From NCBI GenBank assembly GCA_032690845.1, contig CM064428.1, forward strand, positions 21,488,001-21,552,000: 64,000 bases of DNA. Direction: 5' to 3'. Shown piece after piece: positions 42,365-54,436 of the stretch (positions are counted from its first letter, which is position 1; each line of letters begins with the position of its first letter). The notes beneath the pieces are model-generated. The model ran no database searches. It saw only the letters and a list, made by a program, of their open reading frames with translations, and was not told the origin of the DNA. The position numbers and the translations under genes are program-made. The stretch is from Eleusine coracana subsp. coracana. Its lineage: Eukaryota > Streptophyta > Magnoliopsida > Poales > Poaceae.

Positions 42365-42990
42365 CACAACAAATATTTGTGCGTTGTAATTATGATAAAG
42401 TTATCGCAATGTATTTTGACATGGTTGCGAAAGGACTATATCGCAATGAATACATATTGTTATTATTAGTATCCTTTGTGTTGTAAATGAGTCGATGTTA
42501 CTGCAACGACAAATATATGTTCTGCTGCAATAATTTTGAATGTATCGCAACGCTTTTTTTACATGGTTGCGAGTGGTCCATATCGCAACGAATATATATG
42601 TTGTTATTAGTATTCCTTTGGGTTGCAAATGAGTTGATCTTATTATAACAACAAATATTTGTTCGTTTGTAATAATTCTGAAGTATCGCAACACTTTTTT
42701 GACATGGTGGCGAGTGATACATATCGCAACGGAAATATAGTGTCGTTATTAATACTTACTTATGTTGCAAATGAGTCATTGTTATCACAACGACAAATAT
42801 TTTTTCATTGTAATACTTCATAATATATCGCAATGCTTTATAATATAGTTGCAAGTGGTCTATATCGCAACAGTAAATATAATGATGTGATATTTGTGGT
42901 AGATATTGCAACACAAATGAGGTTGTTGCAAGGAATATCTGAAATTGCATCACAACTCGAATCGTTGTGATCAATCTTAGGTATCACAAC
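42365..42990. repeat. subterminal 141-bp tandem repeat of E
   Basis: The anchor CATGGTTGCGAGTGG (or variant) recurs at 42420, 42562, 42703 and, as TATAGTTGCAAGTGG, 42844: periods 142, 141 and 141 bp. Each unit contains several TATCGCAACG and GTTGCAAATGAGT motifs, probable transposase-binding sites by analogy with En/Spm subterminal repeats. Confidence 0.82.
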
Positions 42991-43171
42991 GAATAAAAAT
43001 TCAATTGCAACACTATATCATGGTTTGCTATATATATGAAAAAAGTAAAAGCAATATAAAAAAACAATACAAAATAGTGATTGCTGTGAATTGAACTCAC
43101 CACCATTATATATGTGAGTTATTTTGATAAACCAGTATGCTATACATCTTTTCTGATTATTATAAATACAT

Positions 43172-43181
43172 TACTCTATTT
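43172..43181 (+). promoter_or_regulatory. possible TATA box of the transposase gene of E
   Basis: TCTATTTATA lies just inside the left subterminal region, and GC-rich leader-like DNA follows. Position fits the En/Spm promoter, but there is no other proof. Confidence 0.35.
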
Positions 43182-44118
43182 ATACCAATACAGTGGGCCT
43201 CCTTCTAAAAATAATAACAAGTCAGGCCACACCCCTCCAACCCTCACGATCACAGACCCGCAGTCATCCCTCACGATCTCGCGCCCATGACGTCGCCGTG
43301 CCCTCACGATCGTCAAGGAGCCGAGCGTCCAGGGAGCAGCCACCGCACGCCATCCTCCACGCCGGCCAGGGAGCTGCCGCAGGCCATCTTCCATGCTGCG
43401 CCCTCCGTGCAGACCTGAAGGATAGGCTCCCATGCCACACCCTACCTCTGACCGGTCATGTTACAACGTCGCGTCTTCCTGCAGTGCTCATCATAGAATT
43501 GTGGCAGTAATTTAGCATTTACTAGCACGGCGGCAGCACTTTGGCATGGTCTCTACAATACCGTTGTCATCTCCGTGTGTAGGCATCGTCCCCAACAAGG
43601 TGTCTGAGGTATAGTCACTGGTTGATGGTTGCATCAATTTTGTGCATGTATTTTAATTTTATTGATATTTGTGTCTTCATGATAATTATTGCTTAGCATG
43701 GGATACAGCAGGGCAAATAGTTAGATCACGTTAATTGGTCGGTTAATTAATTGTAGTTTGAATTTGTTCACATGCTGCTAGTGATATGTATTAATTTTTG
43801 CGGACACAACATATATTCTTTGATCTATCTCACATGTAATGCAATCGTAATCTAAACATGATCACTGTTATATTTTTGGTGTAGGCTACGTGTCTGTGAC
43901 TCGTCGATATAGATCGGTCAACATCTCCTTGGCCAGAAAAATTAATCACCAAGGTATATATTCTGGCACTTATGCATGAAAATTGAGCTCATCAGATAAT
44001 GTATATGTATTGAATGTTTGTTAATAAAGGTTTATTTTAGTATTGATGGAGCACCACTTTTCCATTGTTAGGGAATCTGAATTCGGTGTTCAGCTGGCGT
44101 TTTGGTTGATTTTCTCCA
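43182..44118 (+). other. leader and intron-like DNA before the transposase gene of E
   Basis: It starts GC-rich, with CCTCACGATC three times within 80 bp (43240-43310), and then turns AT-rich and intron-like. No coding region is supported. Confidence 0.4.
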
Positions 44119-47100
44119 ATGGATTCTGATGATCACAGTTGGATGGTATTGTCTCAGGCTGATGATAAGTGGAAGGCGGGAGTTAGGAATTTCTTGGAGG
44201 AAACATTTGAAGGCACGTATCCTAGGGAGAGTGCTCTATGTCCATGCCGTGACTATCGTTGCATGGCACCCAAGTCCCGATACAAGTTTGAATTACACTT
44301 GTATCGTAGAGGCTTTGATAAGCAATTCATTATAAACAGACATCATCTTGCACCAAAGCTCATGGTTGTGGAAGACAGTGATAAGGATTTTGGTGAAGGT
44401 GAAGATGAAGGTGAAGTGAAGGTGCTGATGATAGCTCAGTCAACAACATACTCTCGTCATTAATTAGTGGCTCATACGCGGGGGAACTTACTGGTACGGG
44501 ACTGAGAAGCCAAATGAGTCTGTGCTGAATTTTTTCAAATTAATGGAAGAAGCAAAAAAAGATTGTATCCTGGATGCAAGGAGGCTACAAAAGTGTCTTT
44601 CATTATGAGATTGTTTCAGATTAAGTCATGCATGGTATTAAGAACAATGCAATGGAGAGTATACTTCGCTTGTTTTCTCTATTGCTCCCAAAAGGGACAT
44701 TGTGCCCCAGAGACCATGGTACAAGTTCGAAAGGTCCATGCTTGTGTGAACGACTGTGTGTTATTTCGTGGAAAATATGAAAAGATGAACAAATGCCAAC
44801 ATGTGGGGAGAGTAGGTGGAAATACTCGGATTCTGAGGAGCTTGGTGACTGCACAACTGACAATGGAAAGAAGAAGTTATTTCCTTGTGAAATATTAAGG
44901 TATTTTCCACTTATTCCTCAACTGCAAGATTATACATGAATGAGACAATGTTGTAGCATATGCTTTGGCACAAAAATGTGGTTGAAGATGGCAAAGTTCG
45001 GCACCCAGCCAACTCGTTGGCATGGAAGCACATAGATGACAAGTTTCTAGATTCCTTTGCATAAGATCCACGTAATGTACATCTGAGACTTGCATCAGAT
45101 GGCTTCAATCCCTTTGGAATGTTGAATGTTAATTACACCACATGGCCAGTCATACTTATTCCATATAATTTGCCTACTTGGTTGTGCTTGAAACAGTCTT
45201 ATTAGATGATGTCAATGCTGATTCCGGGGCCTAAATCTCTCGGACAGAACATTGATGTGTATTTGTAGCCTCTGATTGATGAACTGAAGGATCTCTAGAT
45301 CAATGGTGTTGTAACTTGGGATGCAAAGGTGAAAAAGAATTTTACACTGCATGCAATTCTAATGTGGACCATAAATGATTTCCCTGCATATGCTATGTTA
45401 TCTAGTTGGAGCATAAAAGGAAAGTTCGCTTGTCCTTACTGTCACAAGGATACAAACTACATGTGGTTAAAACATGGTAAGAAGCATTGCTACATGGGGC
45501 ATCAGCGTTTTCTATCTGTAGACCATAGGTGGCGAAGAAACAAGGTCAACTTCAATAACATGGTCGAAACGAGGGAGGCTCCAGTGCTGCTCACTGGACA
45601 AACAGTATTGCAGCAGTACCAGAGTTTTGCGCAAGTAACTTTTGGCAAGAAACATTTAGGGAAGAGGAAGCAGCGTGATGAGGATACCAGATGGCACAAC
45701 TAGAGGAAGAAGAGTGTTTTCTTTGATCTGCCATACTGGGAATCATTGCTTATTCATCATAATCTAGATGTGATGCATATTGAGAAGAATGTATGTGAGA
45801 GCTTGCTGGCTACTCTACTTGGTTTGGCAAGTAAGTCTAAGGACAACGAGAAGGCAGCTTGATCTGCAGGAACTTGGTATAAGGGAGGATCAACATCGAG
45901 TGAAAGAGAAAGGTAAATACACATTGCCACCAGCGTTGTACACCTTATGGAAAAATGAGAAGGAAATTCTGTGCAAATTCTTATGAGATGTTAAGATGCC
46001 AGATGGTTATGCCGGAAATATCCATAGATGTGTTGATGTGACTGGTTGCAAGGTAACTAGACTAAAAAGTCATGACTATCACATTATATTGCAGAAGCTT
46101 TTACCTTGGTAGTACGCCACATATTGCCGGAAGAAGTAGCAAGACCATTGATTGAGCTCAGTAGATTTTTTTAGCGCAATATGTTCAAAGGAGCTTGATA
46201 AACTGCACAACTTGATTGGATATACCCTTTGTCGCCTTGAGATGATATTCCCTCCAGCATTTTTTGATATAATGACGCACTTACCAGTTCATATTGCTTG
46301 AGAGGCTAAACAGGGAGGCCCTGTTTCATACAGATGGATGTATCTAGTGGAGAGGTACCTACATACACTACAAGGCTATATAACGAACAAAGCGTCCCAG
46401 AAGGTTCAATAGCTGAGGGATATCTCTCGGAGGAGTTCCTCACATTCTGTTCTCGGTTCTTTGATAATATTGATACAAAGCTTAATTGGCCAGAGCGCCA
46501 TGAATCTAGCGCTATCAGTGAGCTACCATCTAGGCTAAGTATATTTGCTAACAGAGACTTTAGTAAAGAAAAGAATAATCATACTAGTATTGTGATTGCA
46601 TCTTCTTTTTGAGTTGAAAAGGATGACACACTACATACTATCCAACTGTGACGAGGCAATTCAATGGAAAGAGTATATACATGTCAAATCTGATTTTTTT
46701 TTATGATGTCTAAAGTAGGTACTGACATGGTATACTTATTATTCTTTTCAGGGGAGCATAACAGGAACTAATGAGTAGGAACCGAAAAATGTTGAGAAAA
46801 GGCACCGGGAACACGTTTGCTCTTGGTTTCAGCGTAAAGTCAGTTTAATTTATAAAGAACTTATGTTTGTCTCATATATATAAATATCAGGTAAATAACA
46901 TTTTATTTTGCAAATAATCATGCGTGCAGATCAAGAAGCTACATGAAGAAGGAAAAGTAGATGATATGATATATTATCTATCTTGTGGTCCAGATAGATA
47001 ATATAACATGTTATCGACATCGTCTGCATAACAGGTGCCCTGTCAATGGATTTAACTTCCGAACAGCAGATGTAGAGAAAACTTTAACTACAAACAACAG

Positions 47101-47680
47101 TGGTGTTGTTGTGGAGGGCGATGGCATGGAATGGTACGGTATGATTAAAAAAAATAATCGTCCTAAATTTTCCAGGTGCAAAGGAAGTGATGTTGTTTGA
47201 GTGTGAGTGGTATGATGTTCCGGCACCGACTACGAACAAATCCAGATGGTATAGTAAAGATCAATATGGGATTGTTGATATTGATACTAGTCGATCTCGC
47301 TACTCATATGAGCCATACATCCAGGCGACACAGGCAGAGCAAGTGTACTAAGAATGAAGCCACGGAACCTATTTGCCATGCCAGAAGGAGAGGGCTCTGA
47401 TGATACTGTTATTGATACAGATGTGGATTCACTTACTATAGGAGTGGAACATATGGATGTTGAAGACCGAGCCCAGGATTTAACAAATTGGAGTAGGCCT
47501 GACGTGGAAGGATAGAGTTGTGATGCTTCAGTAGTAGAGGAGGCACTTGCTGCAGCCATGCCTGAGCCAGATGATGCCGACATTCCACATGATGAATACA
47601 AGGAATCTGATGAAGACACTGATGATGGAGTGGTTCCTCTTGCTGTAGAGTACGAGGAGGACAACGATTTCTTTGTGTAA
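44119..47680 (+). pseudogene. TNP2-like CACTA transposase (Transposase_21 type)
   Basis: The first open part (ATG 44119) has the N-terminal transposon-associated domain: WMVLSQADDKWKAGVRNFLEE and CPCRDYRC, then an LHLYRRGFD helix. Next comes YPGCKEATKVSF (44563 on) and a broken section. The core at 45060-45700 shows LRLASDGFNPFG, WPVILIPYNLP, IPGPKSLGQNIDVYL, WTINDFPAYAMLSSWS and CPYCHKDT, a strong family signature. The C-terminal part (46300-46500, then 47210-47680) ends in an acidic tail at TAA 47678-47680. Many stops and frameshifts make it a pseudogene. It would have cut and joined the element ends. Confidence 0.85.
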
Positions 47681-48263
47681 TTTTGTCCATTCGAGTTAGT
47701 GTGTATCCATTGAAAATATTTGTTCTTCTCTTACAAAGTGAATACGTTTATTCTGGCTGCATCCGAAATTGTTCACAGTTCATTTATATTTCATTCCCAA
47801 GCTTTCTATCAGTTTCCACAGACAGGTCGATGGAAATGATTTTGGTAGTGCTCTCTAATAGTTGTTTTTTTTTGGTAGTGCTCTCTTAGTGACAGGTCGA
47901 TGGAAATGATTGTGGTCATCATAGACAGTATCTCTTAGATTGGAACTCTATCCCAACACTCATTGCGATTAGCTTCAATATTATCAGATGATAATCACCA
48001 ACATTAATAGACATGGAAACCAACATTAATAGACATAACTGATTCATCCATTACATGTCCAGAGTTTAACATAACCGATTATCACAGCGATTATCACAGC
48101 AGTAGTTCAACATATCTTAGTTCCATACGAAGTTTCACAAACTATACTAAGAGTTTCCAAAAACCTATACTAAGAGGTTCCATAAACTATACTAAGAGGT
48201 TACATTAGCAAAATGGGAGCAAGCCAAAGCTCCTCCACACGTTGATCCACCTGGACCTCCACT
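47681..48263. other. spacer with short duplications in E
   Basis: GACAGGTCGATGGAAATGATT occurs at about 47820 and 47892. ACCAACATTAATAGACAT occurs twice near 48000-48035, and CTATACTAAGAG three times at 48140-48200. No gene. Confidence 0.55.
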
Positions 48264-50458
48264 TCATTCAGAATCAGTAGTACTTATTGTGCTCAAGTGC
48301 CTGCACCTGAGCGCAAGACGAAGCTCCTCTGCCATTTGTTCAACCTGACATAATAAAATGGTGTTAGGCACATGTTACACAAATGAGGTCTATGAGCTAT
48401 AATTATGGATATCACCTCCTCTCTGGTCACAACCCTGTCAAGTATGCCGTCATCACTCTCCTCCGAGTATTTAACAACAGCTTTTATCTTATTAAATTCA
48501 CAGTGCAGTTTTTTGTCAACTTTATTTTTCTGCAAGATATACCAAATTCAACCAGTATACGCGGCAGCTTATGTATTTTTAGAGAAACATGTATTTTAAG
48601 AGAAACATGTTAACAACAGTATTACTGAGTTGAAGCCATTAGTCAATACAAGAAGCTCAAATGCCTTAGAAGATCAATATGAATCAAGTTCAGGGTAATA
48701 ATATTTAGTTCAGATGTCTGAGCTGAAGTGTTAGTCGATGAACACAGAACATAGCTACATAATCAAAGCTCCAATTGCTTACCTTAGTGCCAATCGAGGA
48801 GGAGGCAACTGATTGCTTCCGCTTCCCTTGCTCCCTAGCTGCAGGCTCCTTTCCAGCGACCACAGCCGAGCTCCCACATATGGCGGAGGGGCTCTGCTCC
48901 ATGAACAATATAAGCCATGCAAAGTTCAGTTACAAATATAAAAGGTATTCAGTTTCAGTGAGAACATTACAAGACATTCGGCATTTAAATGTATGTGTGT
49001 TTCAAATACTGTGCCGCACTTTAGTCTACTGCACATATAGTTGCATACTCATTTCAGCTACATATTATTTTGACATTTGAATTACCTCACTAGCAAAGCA
49101 GGTGTGGTTCAAGGGAAAACCCACCGGGAGGCAAACCGGCCTCTTGGTGGAGGAGGGCCCGGCGACCACGCCCGAGGTCTGACACCTCGGCCCCGCGCTG
49201 GCGGAGCTATCAAGTTGTTTTCCTTTTCCTTGGTTCTTTGTCTGCAACAGGGAATATGTAAGACCAAGGGAACCAAACAAGATCAATTTAAAAAGAAAAA
49301 CTAAAGGGAAAAATGTGGCAAATTTATCACAATCATTTGACTTATAAAAATACCGTATTTCAAAGGAATGAATAAGATTACGGCAAAGGCAAGAGAGGTT
49401 TCAATGATTTTTTAACATCACAGATGAACTGCACACCATTTATATAGAGACAGCTATAACAATCTCACAAGAACAACTACAATCCCAGTTCATAAAAAAC
49501 TAGCAGAATGAATTCATGTTCCTTTAAGGTAAATGGACAGGCTGTTCAACACAAATTCATTTAAGGTGAATGGACAGGCTGTTCAACACAAAATTCGTAT
49601 ATGAATGTAGAGTGTAACTCTGCACTAAACCTGACAATCTAAAGGCTACCAAACAATTCTGATTTTGGATTACTACAGACATCAGATATTACTATCAGAT
49701 GACCTATCTGGCTGATTCTATAATCATATTCTTCAACGTGAACAGAACCCTTCTATATATATACAATATACCCAAAGGAATGTCATGGTAAATTTATAAT
49801 TGCTTCATATTTTCAAGGTCAATGGAATATAAGTCACTGAGCCAACTTATAGATTGATTGAAACATACTCTAGTCATATGATGGCCACAAGCAATGGGAC
49901 TAAATAATCTAGTTTACTACCTGTGATCAGTAAAAGGAGTACATAATTGAGGATTAAATATCCTTTCTACAAGCTTGCCATAATTGAAAATACTCTAGTC
50001 ATATCAGTACCAGGGCATCCACAAGCAGATAATATACACACTGACAAATTTACCTCGATCTTACAGCGACGTGACAGATCAGGAGTGGCTGCATTGTCAT
50101 CTTCACTGTCACTGCTGTCGATGACAATTACCACTCTCTTTTTCGGTCCAGCCAGGGCAGAGCTCCCATGGCCCGGGCCCTTGGTGCATGAGGGGCCAGC
50201 CACGATGGCGAACCTCCCACGGCCCGGGCCCTTGGTGGACGAGGGGCCACCGATATCGGCGGATCTCAGCGGCCTCTGCGGCTTGGTGGACGAGGGTGGA
50301 GCGACCACGGCTGACCTCCGATGGCTCGGCCCCATGGCAGACCAGCGCCTCGGCGCCAGGGTCGAGGTCGATTGGATGCCACCGGCAGAGGTTCTTGCGG
50401 CAAAACGGCCAAATCCATCGCGTGGCTGCTGTGATGCGTGCTTGCGGCGGCGAGCCAT
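48264..50458 (-). CDS. unknown five-exon protein encoded antisense within CACTA element E (288 aa)
   Basis: I infer exons 50054-50458, 49086-49241, 48783-48893, 48416-48529 and 48264-48344 on the minus strand. Donors are GTAAAT, GTAATT, GTAAGC and GTGATA; acceptors are TTGCAG, GAGCAG, TTGCAG and TGTCAG. Every exon is a whole number of codons (135, 52, 37, 38, 27 with stop), all introns are phase 0 and there is no internal stop. The upstream DNA is CT-rich, like a plant 5' leader. The N-terminus is basic (MARRRK). Four degenerate repeats of the type AGPSSTKGP span exons 1 and 2. Residues 109-121 (VVIVIDSSDSEDD) look like a SUMO-interaction motif. Exon 4 is charged and helix-prone. I recognise no family. 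Acceptor 3 could lie one codon earlier. Exon choice rests on splice consensus only. Confidence 0.55.
49500..49600. repeat. 46-bp tandem duplication in intron 1 of the antisense gene
   Basis: The block AAGGTRAATGGACAGGCTG...TTCAACACAAA occurs twice in tandem, with small differences. Confidence 0.7.
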
Positions 50459-52002
50459 GGCTGCACCTCAACGGAGGAGATCGAAGGAGGAGAGAAGAGG
50501 AGAAGAGAGGAGAGAACACGATCAATTCTGATGGGACGTTCTGGTTGGGAGGGGACAACGAGAGAGGAGACTGCGTCGGTTCGGTTTTTGGATGCAACCC
50601 CCACTGACCTGTGGGGCTGCAGAGGGAGGCACCGGTCCATGTTTTGTTTCATGCCCTTCGGGATGTCCGACTGACATGCGGGTCCCACAATAGTGCAGGG
50701 ATCTGCCACTGTTTTAATCCGGTTCTTCCTTCATCTTGCTCAGTTCAGTTATGATTCACAGTTTAATCTTTAAACACATAGTAAATTTGTATATTTTGAC
50801 ATAATTTGATGAATTTTTTCCCTACATTCTCACAATTTGTTTCTATACCATTATATCATATTTCCATCATGTCATAGAATATGATTAAGTGTGTATTCAT
50901 CAAACCCTTTATTGTTATGTTTCATAATTATTTAACTATCTTCGGATTCGATAAAGAAGGTGAATTTGACACTGATATTCATGTTTGTATGTACATAACT
51001 ATAATCACCTAGCATATAGTATTCTTTTTAGAATTACACAAATAATGAACGCATTCATTCGTTCATTTGCATTGCAAACTTACTTGAACGAGCACGGGAC
51101 TTATGTCCTATAATCAACTATGAACTCTAAAGTATAGAGGAAGTTCACTACAATGAGTAAAATCATTTGGTCGTCTGATTCATGTGACAGAAAACTCTAC
51201 TCAAATACAAAACATTTGAGAACTACACTTGGTTTAGAAGTCAGTCTAAGTTAACTTGTAACGTAACAAGTCAACATGTACGTTTAAAGCTTTTTTGTGT
51301 CCATGTCTTGGATTCCCTCCTCGTTCCATCTTCAGTGCCTCGTGATCCTCTGCATGTTTTCATTCGATTCGGCCTCCACACACGGTATCTCGGGAACGTC
51401 TTGGTTGCCAGCGACCTGATCACCACGCTCCGTGCATAGTTAGTTCATGAACTCAAGGTGGTCAATAGCCATGTCTTTGATGTTTCACTGTTTTTTGGTG
51501 ATCTTCTACCGGATCCATTACTCATTCATGAAATTACATCATGTGCTGTCTCATTGCTATTGAAAAATTTGATCTGTATCTTGTGCAGGGAATCAGGAAC
51601 ACCTTTCTCGCCATTGGATGCTTCTTCACGTTCACAACCTGCGGCAGTTCAAGTGCACGATCATCTCCTTTCAAATAACCAAGTTCATTTCACTTTGATG
51701 TTATAGGTTATGAAAGTCTTGTATAAAAACACATTAGTGAAAAATTTCACTACCAAATTAAAAAGGATAATTAACAATTTCATTCTAAACATTACCTAAT
51801 TTTTGTATAAAATAAATTGCATAACATGAAGAATATACAAATTTCCAAAATATGCGTAATTTCCATTGGTCCCTCCAAAATTTTGCATTGTCCTGTGTAC
51901 TTGAATATGTAGCCTGCCAATTCTTTTGATATCGAAAAAAACATCCCGCCACAAAATTTTGGATGGAAAAGATTCACGATCTTTTAGCGGTTCAGTTTTC
52001 TC
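50459..52002. other. upstream flank of the antisense gene and AT-rich spacer in E
   Basis: 50459-50530 is CT-rich on the minus strand, the likely 5' leader of the antisense gene. The GC-rich frames at 50109-50709 are overlapping shadows of exon 1 and the leader. 50760-52002 is AT-rich and shows nothing that I can call. Confidence 0.45.
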
Positions 52003-52135
52003 GGTCTCCTACGCCCTCACACCCCCCACGAACCCCCACGTTTCTGCATTGCCTAAACTGAACCGTCTAGGTCTCCTACGCCCTCACACCCCCCACGAAC
52101 CCCCCCCAAAGCCCATGGCTGCTACGACTGCGATC
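52003..52135. repeat. 67-bp direct duplication in E
   Basis: GGTCTCCTACGCCCTCACAC starts at 52003 and at 52070, with CCCCACGAACCCCC following in both. Confidence 0.8.
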
Positions 52136-52153
52136 GACCATCCTTGAGGGCGG

Positions 52154-52285
52154 CGCACCAGGCGATCGGGAGGGACGACGAGACAGCACACCAGGCAATC
52201 GAGAGGGACGACGGGACAGCGCACCAGGAGATCGGGAGGGACGACGAGATGACGCACCAGGAGATCGGGAGGGACGACAGTGCAT
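52154..52285 (+). repeat. 33-bp minisatellite, four copies, open as 11-residue repeats
   Basis: CACCAGG starts at 52156, 52189, 52222 and 52255, an exact 33-bp period. One plus-strand frame (52144-52341) reads the units as HQAIGRDDETA and variants. It may be a former exon start (the short plus frame near 52114 has an ATG) or simply a repeat without function. Confidence 0.8.
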
Positions 52286-52512
52286 CCATGTCCCAATCTG
52301 GAGATCGACCAGACCGTCGTCGGGTGTCAAGATTTGATTGATCCATCAATCATTAGGTATGTCCTCTGTTACCAAATATTTGTATGAAATAAATTACCAA
52401 GTGTGTGATCGTGAAAGCGCCGATGAGCTCTGTTGTTGTTGTCTATGGTCACTACTTGTCTAAGCTACCTTGGTTCAAGGGTGTACATCTGAACACCTAT
52501 AATTTTGGGTCA

Positions 52513-52702
52513 AATTTCAGTAATTACATTTAGTCTTTGGATCACATATAATCATCATTTGACGAATTAGAAGGGATGATGGTAGATAGCTGGTGTAAAA
52601 TTAGTTGGAGATTCAGTTGTGATGTGGCTTGATATACTCTGCCTTGTTTCTTTTTTTAATTCTGGAGATTCAGTTTGTAAGTTATAAATCATAAATCTAG
52701 TT
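52513..52702. repeat. direct duplication in E, copy 1
   Basis: About 190 bp, very similar to 54213-54419; starts AATTTCAGTAATTACATTTAG. Confidence 0.8.
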
Positions 52703-52858
52703 GCTATGTGTCATTATGTGTTGATAGAGGTTACCAGTTGTTGCCATATTGCATATATGTTTGACTTGTGAACATATATGTGCTAGAAAGTTTATGAGAT
52801 TGTGGAGGTAGTCATTTAAATCTGAACTAGCAACAAAGTAAGCTAACGCTAGTGCTTC

Positions 52859-52878
52859 ACCGTCTCAAAAAAAAAAAA
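52859..52878 (+). mobile_element. 20-bp poly-A insertion with 14-bp target duplication
   Basis: ACCGTCTC plus a run of A lies between two copies of AACGCTAGTGCTTC (52845-52858 and 52879-52892). The pattern fits an extremely short, 5'-truncated LINE or SINE insertion. Confidence 0.5.
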
Positions 52879-53245
52879 AACGCTAGTGCTTCTTTGTCTT
52901 GGTGCGCAAGAAGACCTGATGACACAAGTCCGAGTCTTCTACCGAGTCGTCGTGGCGTGTGCCTTTTAGCATGCTGTCCTGTACGGCACATCCAATCCAT
53001 CAAGAAAGCGGATCACCGGCGCCCGTTCAGGGCCCTGGCAAGAAGCCAAGAACATTTCTAGGCTATAAATCTGCAGGCCAAAATAGGTTGGAGCACTTTG
53101 GTTAATTTGTGCCTAGCTACTTATTAATTACGCGTACTCATCTAATCCAAAGAATAATCATTTTAATACGGGGTTCAATATTCTGCCTAAGATCTGTTCA
53201 ATTCGCCGGCAAGAAAGTTTATGACCGCATGCCGCATGAGGAAAG

Positions 53246-53335
53246 CAGGTACTGTACACATGTAAAGCAGAAAAACGAATGAAAGGAGCACAGGTACTGT
53301 ACACATGTAAAGCAGAAAAAGAATGGAAGGAGCAC
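53246..53335. repeat. 45-bp tandem duplication in E
   Basis: CAGGTACTGTACACATGTAA begins at 53246 and 53291; two adjacent copies, one base difference per about 15. Confidence 0.8.
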
Positions 53336-54212
53336 GTTTTTTCCCAACTGGGACGTCAAAACTGTAGCATCGCTATCTATCTTTTATCTAGATTAGTAAA
53401 ATACCCATGCGTTGTCATGAGTCTTTTTAAAAATTTTATAGTTAGAATATTTTTTGTGACTGTAAAAGGTTTTGAATTAATTTTTTTTTTGGCTTGAGCA
53501 TTTGCTCTATTTTTATTTCGCTTTATCTTTTTTAGTTTTAAAAAGATTATTTATTATAATAATTTTGAAGTGAGTTATTATTAGAATTGTTGTTATTAGT
53601 TTCCATCCAAAAATATGATATTAAAGCAATAGATGATTAATTGTTGTTAGTATGAAATATTGAATTGAAATCAGAGTCTAATTCAATAAAGGATTAGAAA
53701 ATGGTTCACAAACAACTTAAACTAATTGGTGAATCATTGTAGTATACAAACTGAATACGATAATATTACGGACACATCTGGACACGAAAAAAATGATCTA
53801 GACGACCTCACCTCAATTAATAAGTTATAGAGATATCCCAAAAATTTTAGCTAGAAGGCTGTTTTTTGTTCTGTTTCATCGTAAAAGTGTATCCCAGTAT
53901 ATCCTAGTTTATGAGATTCTGGTGACTTGGGAATATCCCAGTTTATTTTGAATATATGTACACAACATGGGTACAGTCCTAGATGTTATTTGTTAATGAG
54001 AAAGTCAGGGTGTTTTGTACATGAAACTGTAATTATGTGGCAGGTCCTGTACATTAGAATTACTCCTTTTAGATTTATTCTTCTATTGGTGCAATCAGCG
54101 CTATCATTCCTGATAGTGAATACAATGATTCTACTATTAACCAGTGAATACTTATCTGAAATGATTGGTGCACTATGATGTTAATACTTTTATTCTCAAA
54201 TAATATGCTAAT

Positions 54213-54419
54213 AATTTCAGTAATTACATTTAGTCTTTGGATCACATATAATCATCAGTTGTGATGAATTAGAAGGGATGATGGTAGATAGCTGGTGTAA
54301 AATTAGTTTTGAACTAAATCCGTTAGAGATTCAGTTGTGATGTGGCTTGATATACTCAGCCTTGTTTTTTTTTCAATCCTGGAGATTCAGTTTGTAAGTT
54401 ATAAATCATAAATCTAGTT
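54213..54419. repeat. direct duplication in E, copy 2
   Basis: Copy of 52513-52702, with a 20-bp insertion, just before the second plus-strand gene. About 1.5 kb of unique DNA lies between the copies, including the 45-bp duplication and the poly-A insertion. Confidence 0.8.
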
Positions 54420-54436
54420 ACTAATAATTCCTTTTT

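Noticed and set aside
49947..50709. Several overlapping GC-rich frames on both strands
   Set aside because: Shadows of exon 1 and the leader of the antisense gene in E; only the 50054-50458 frame links in phase to downstream exons.
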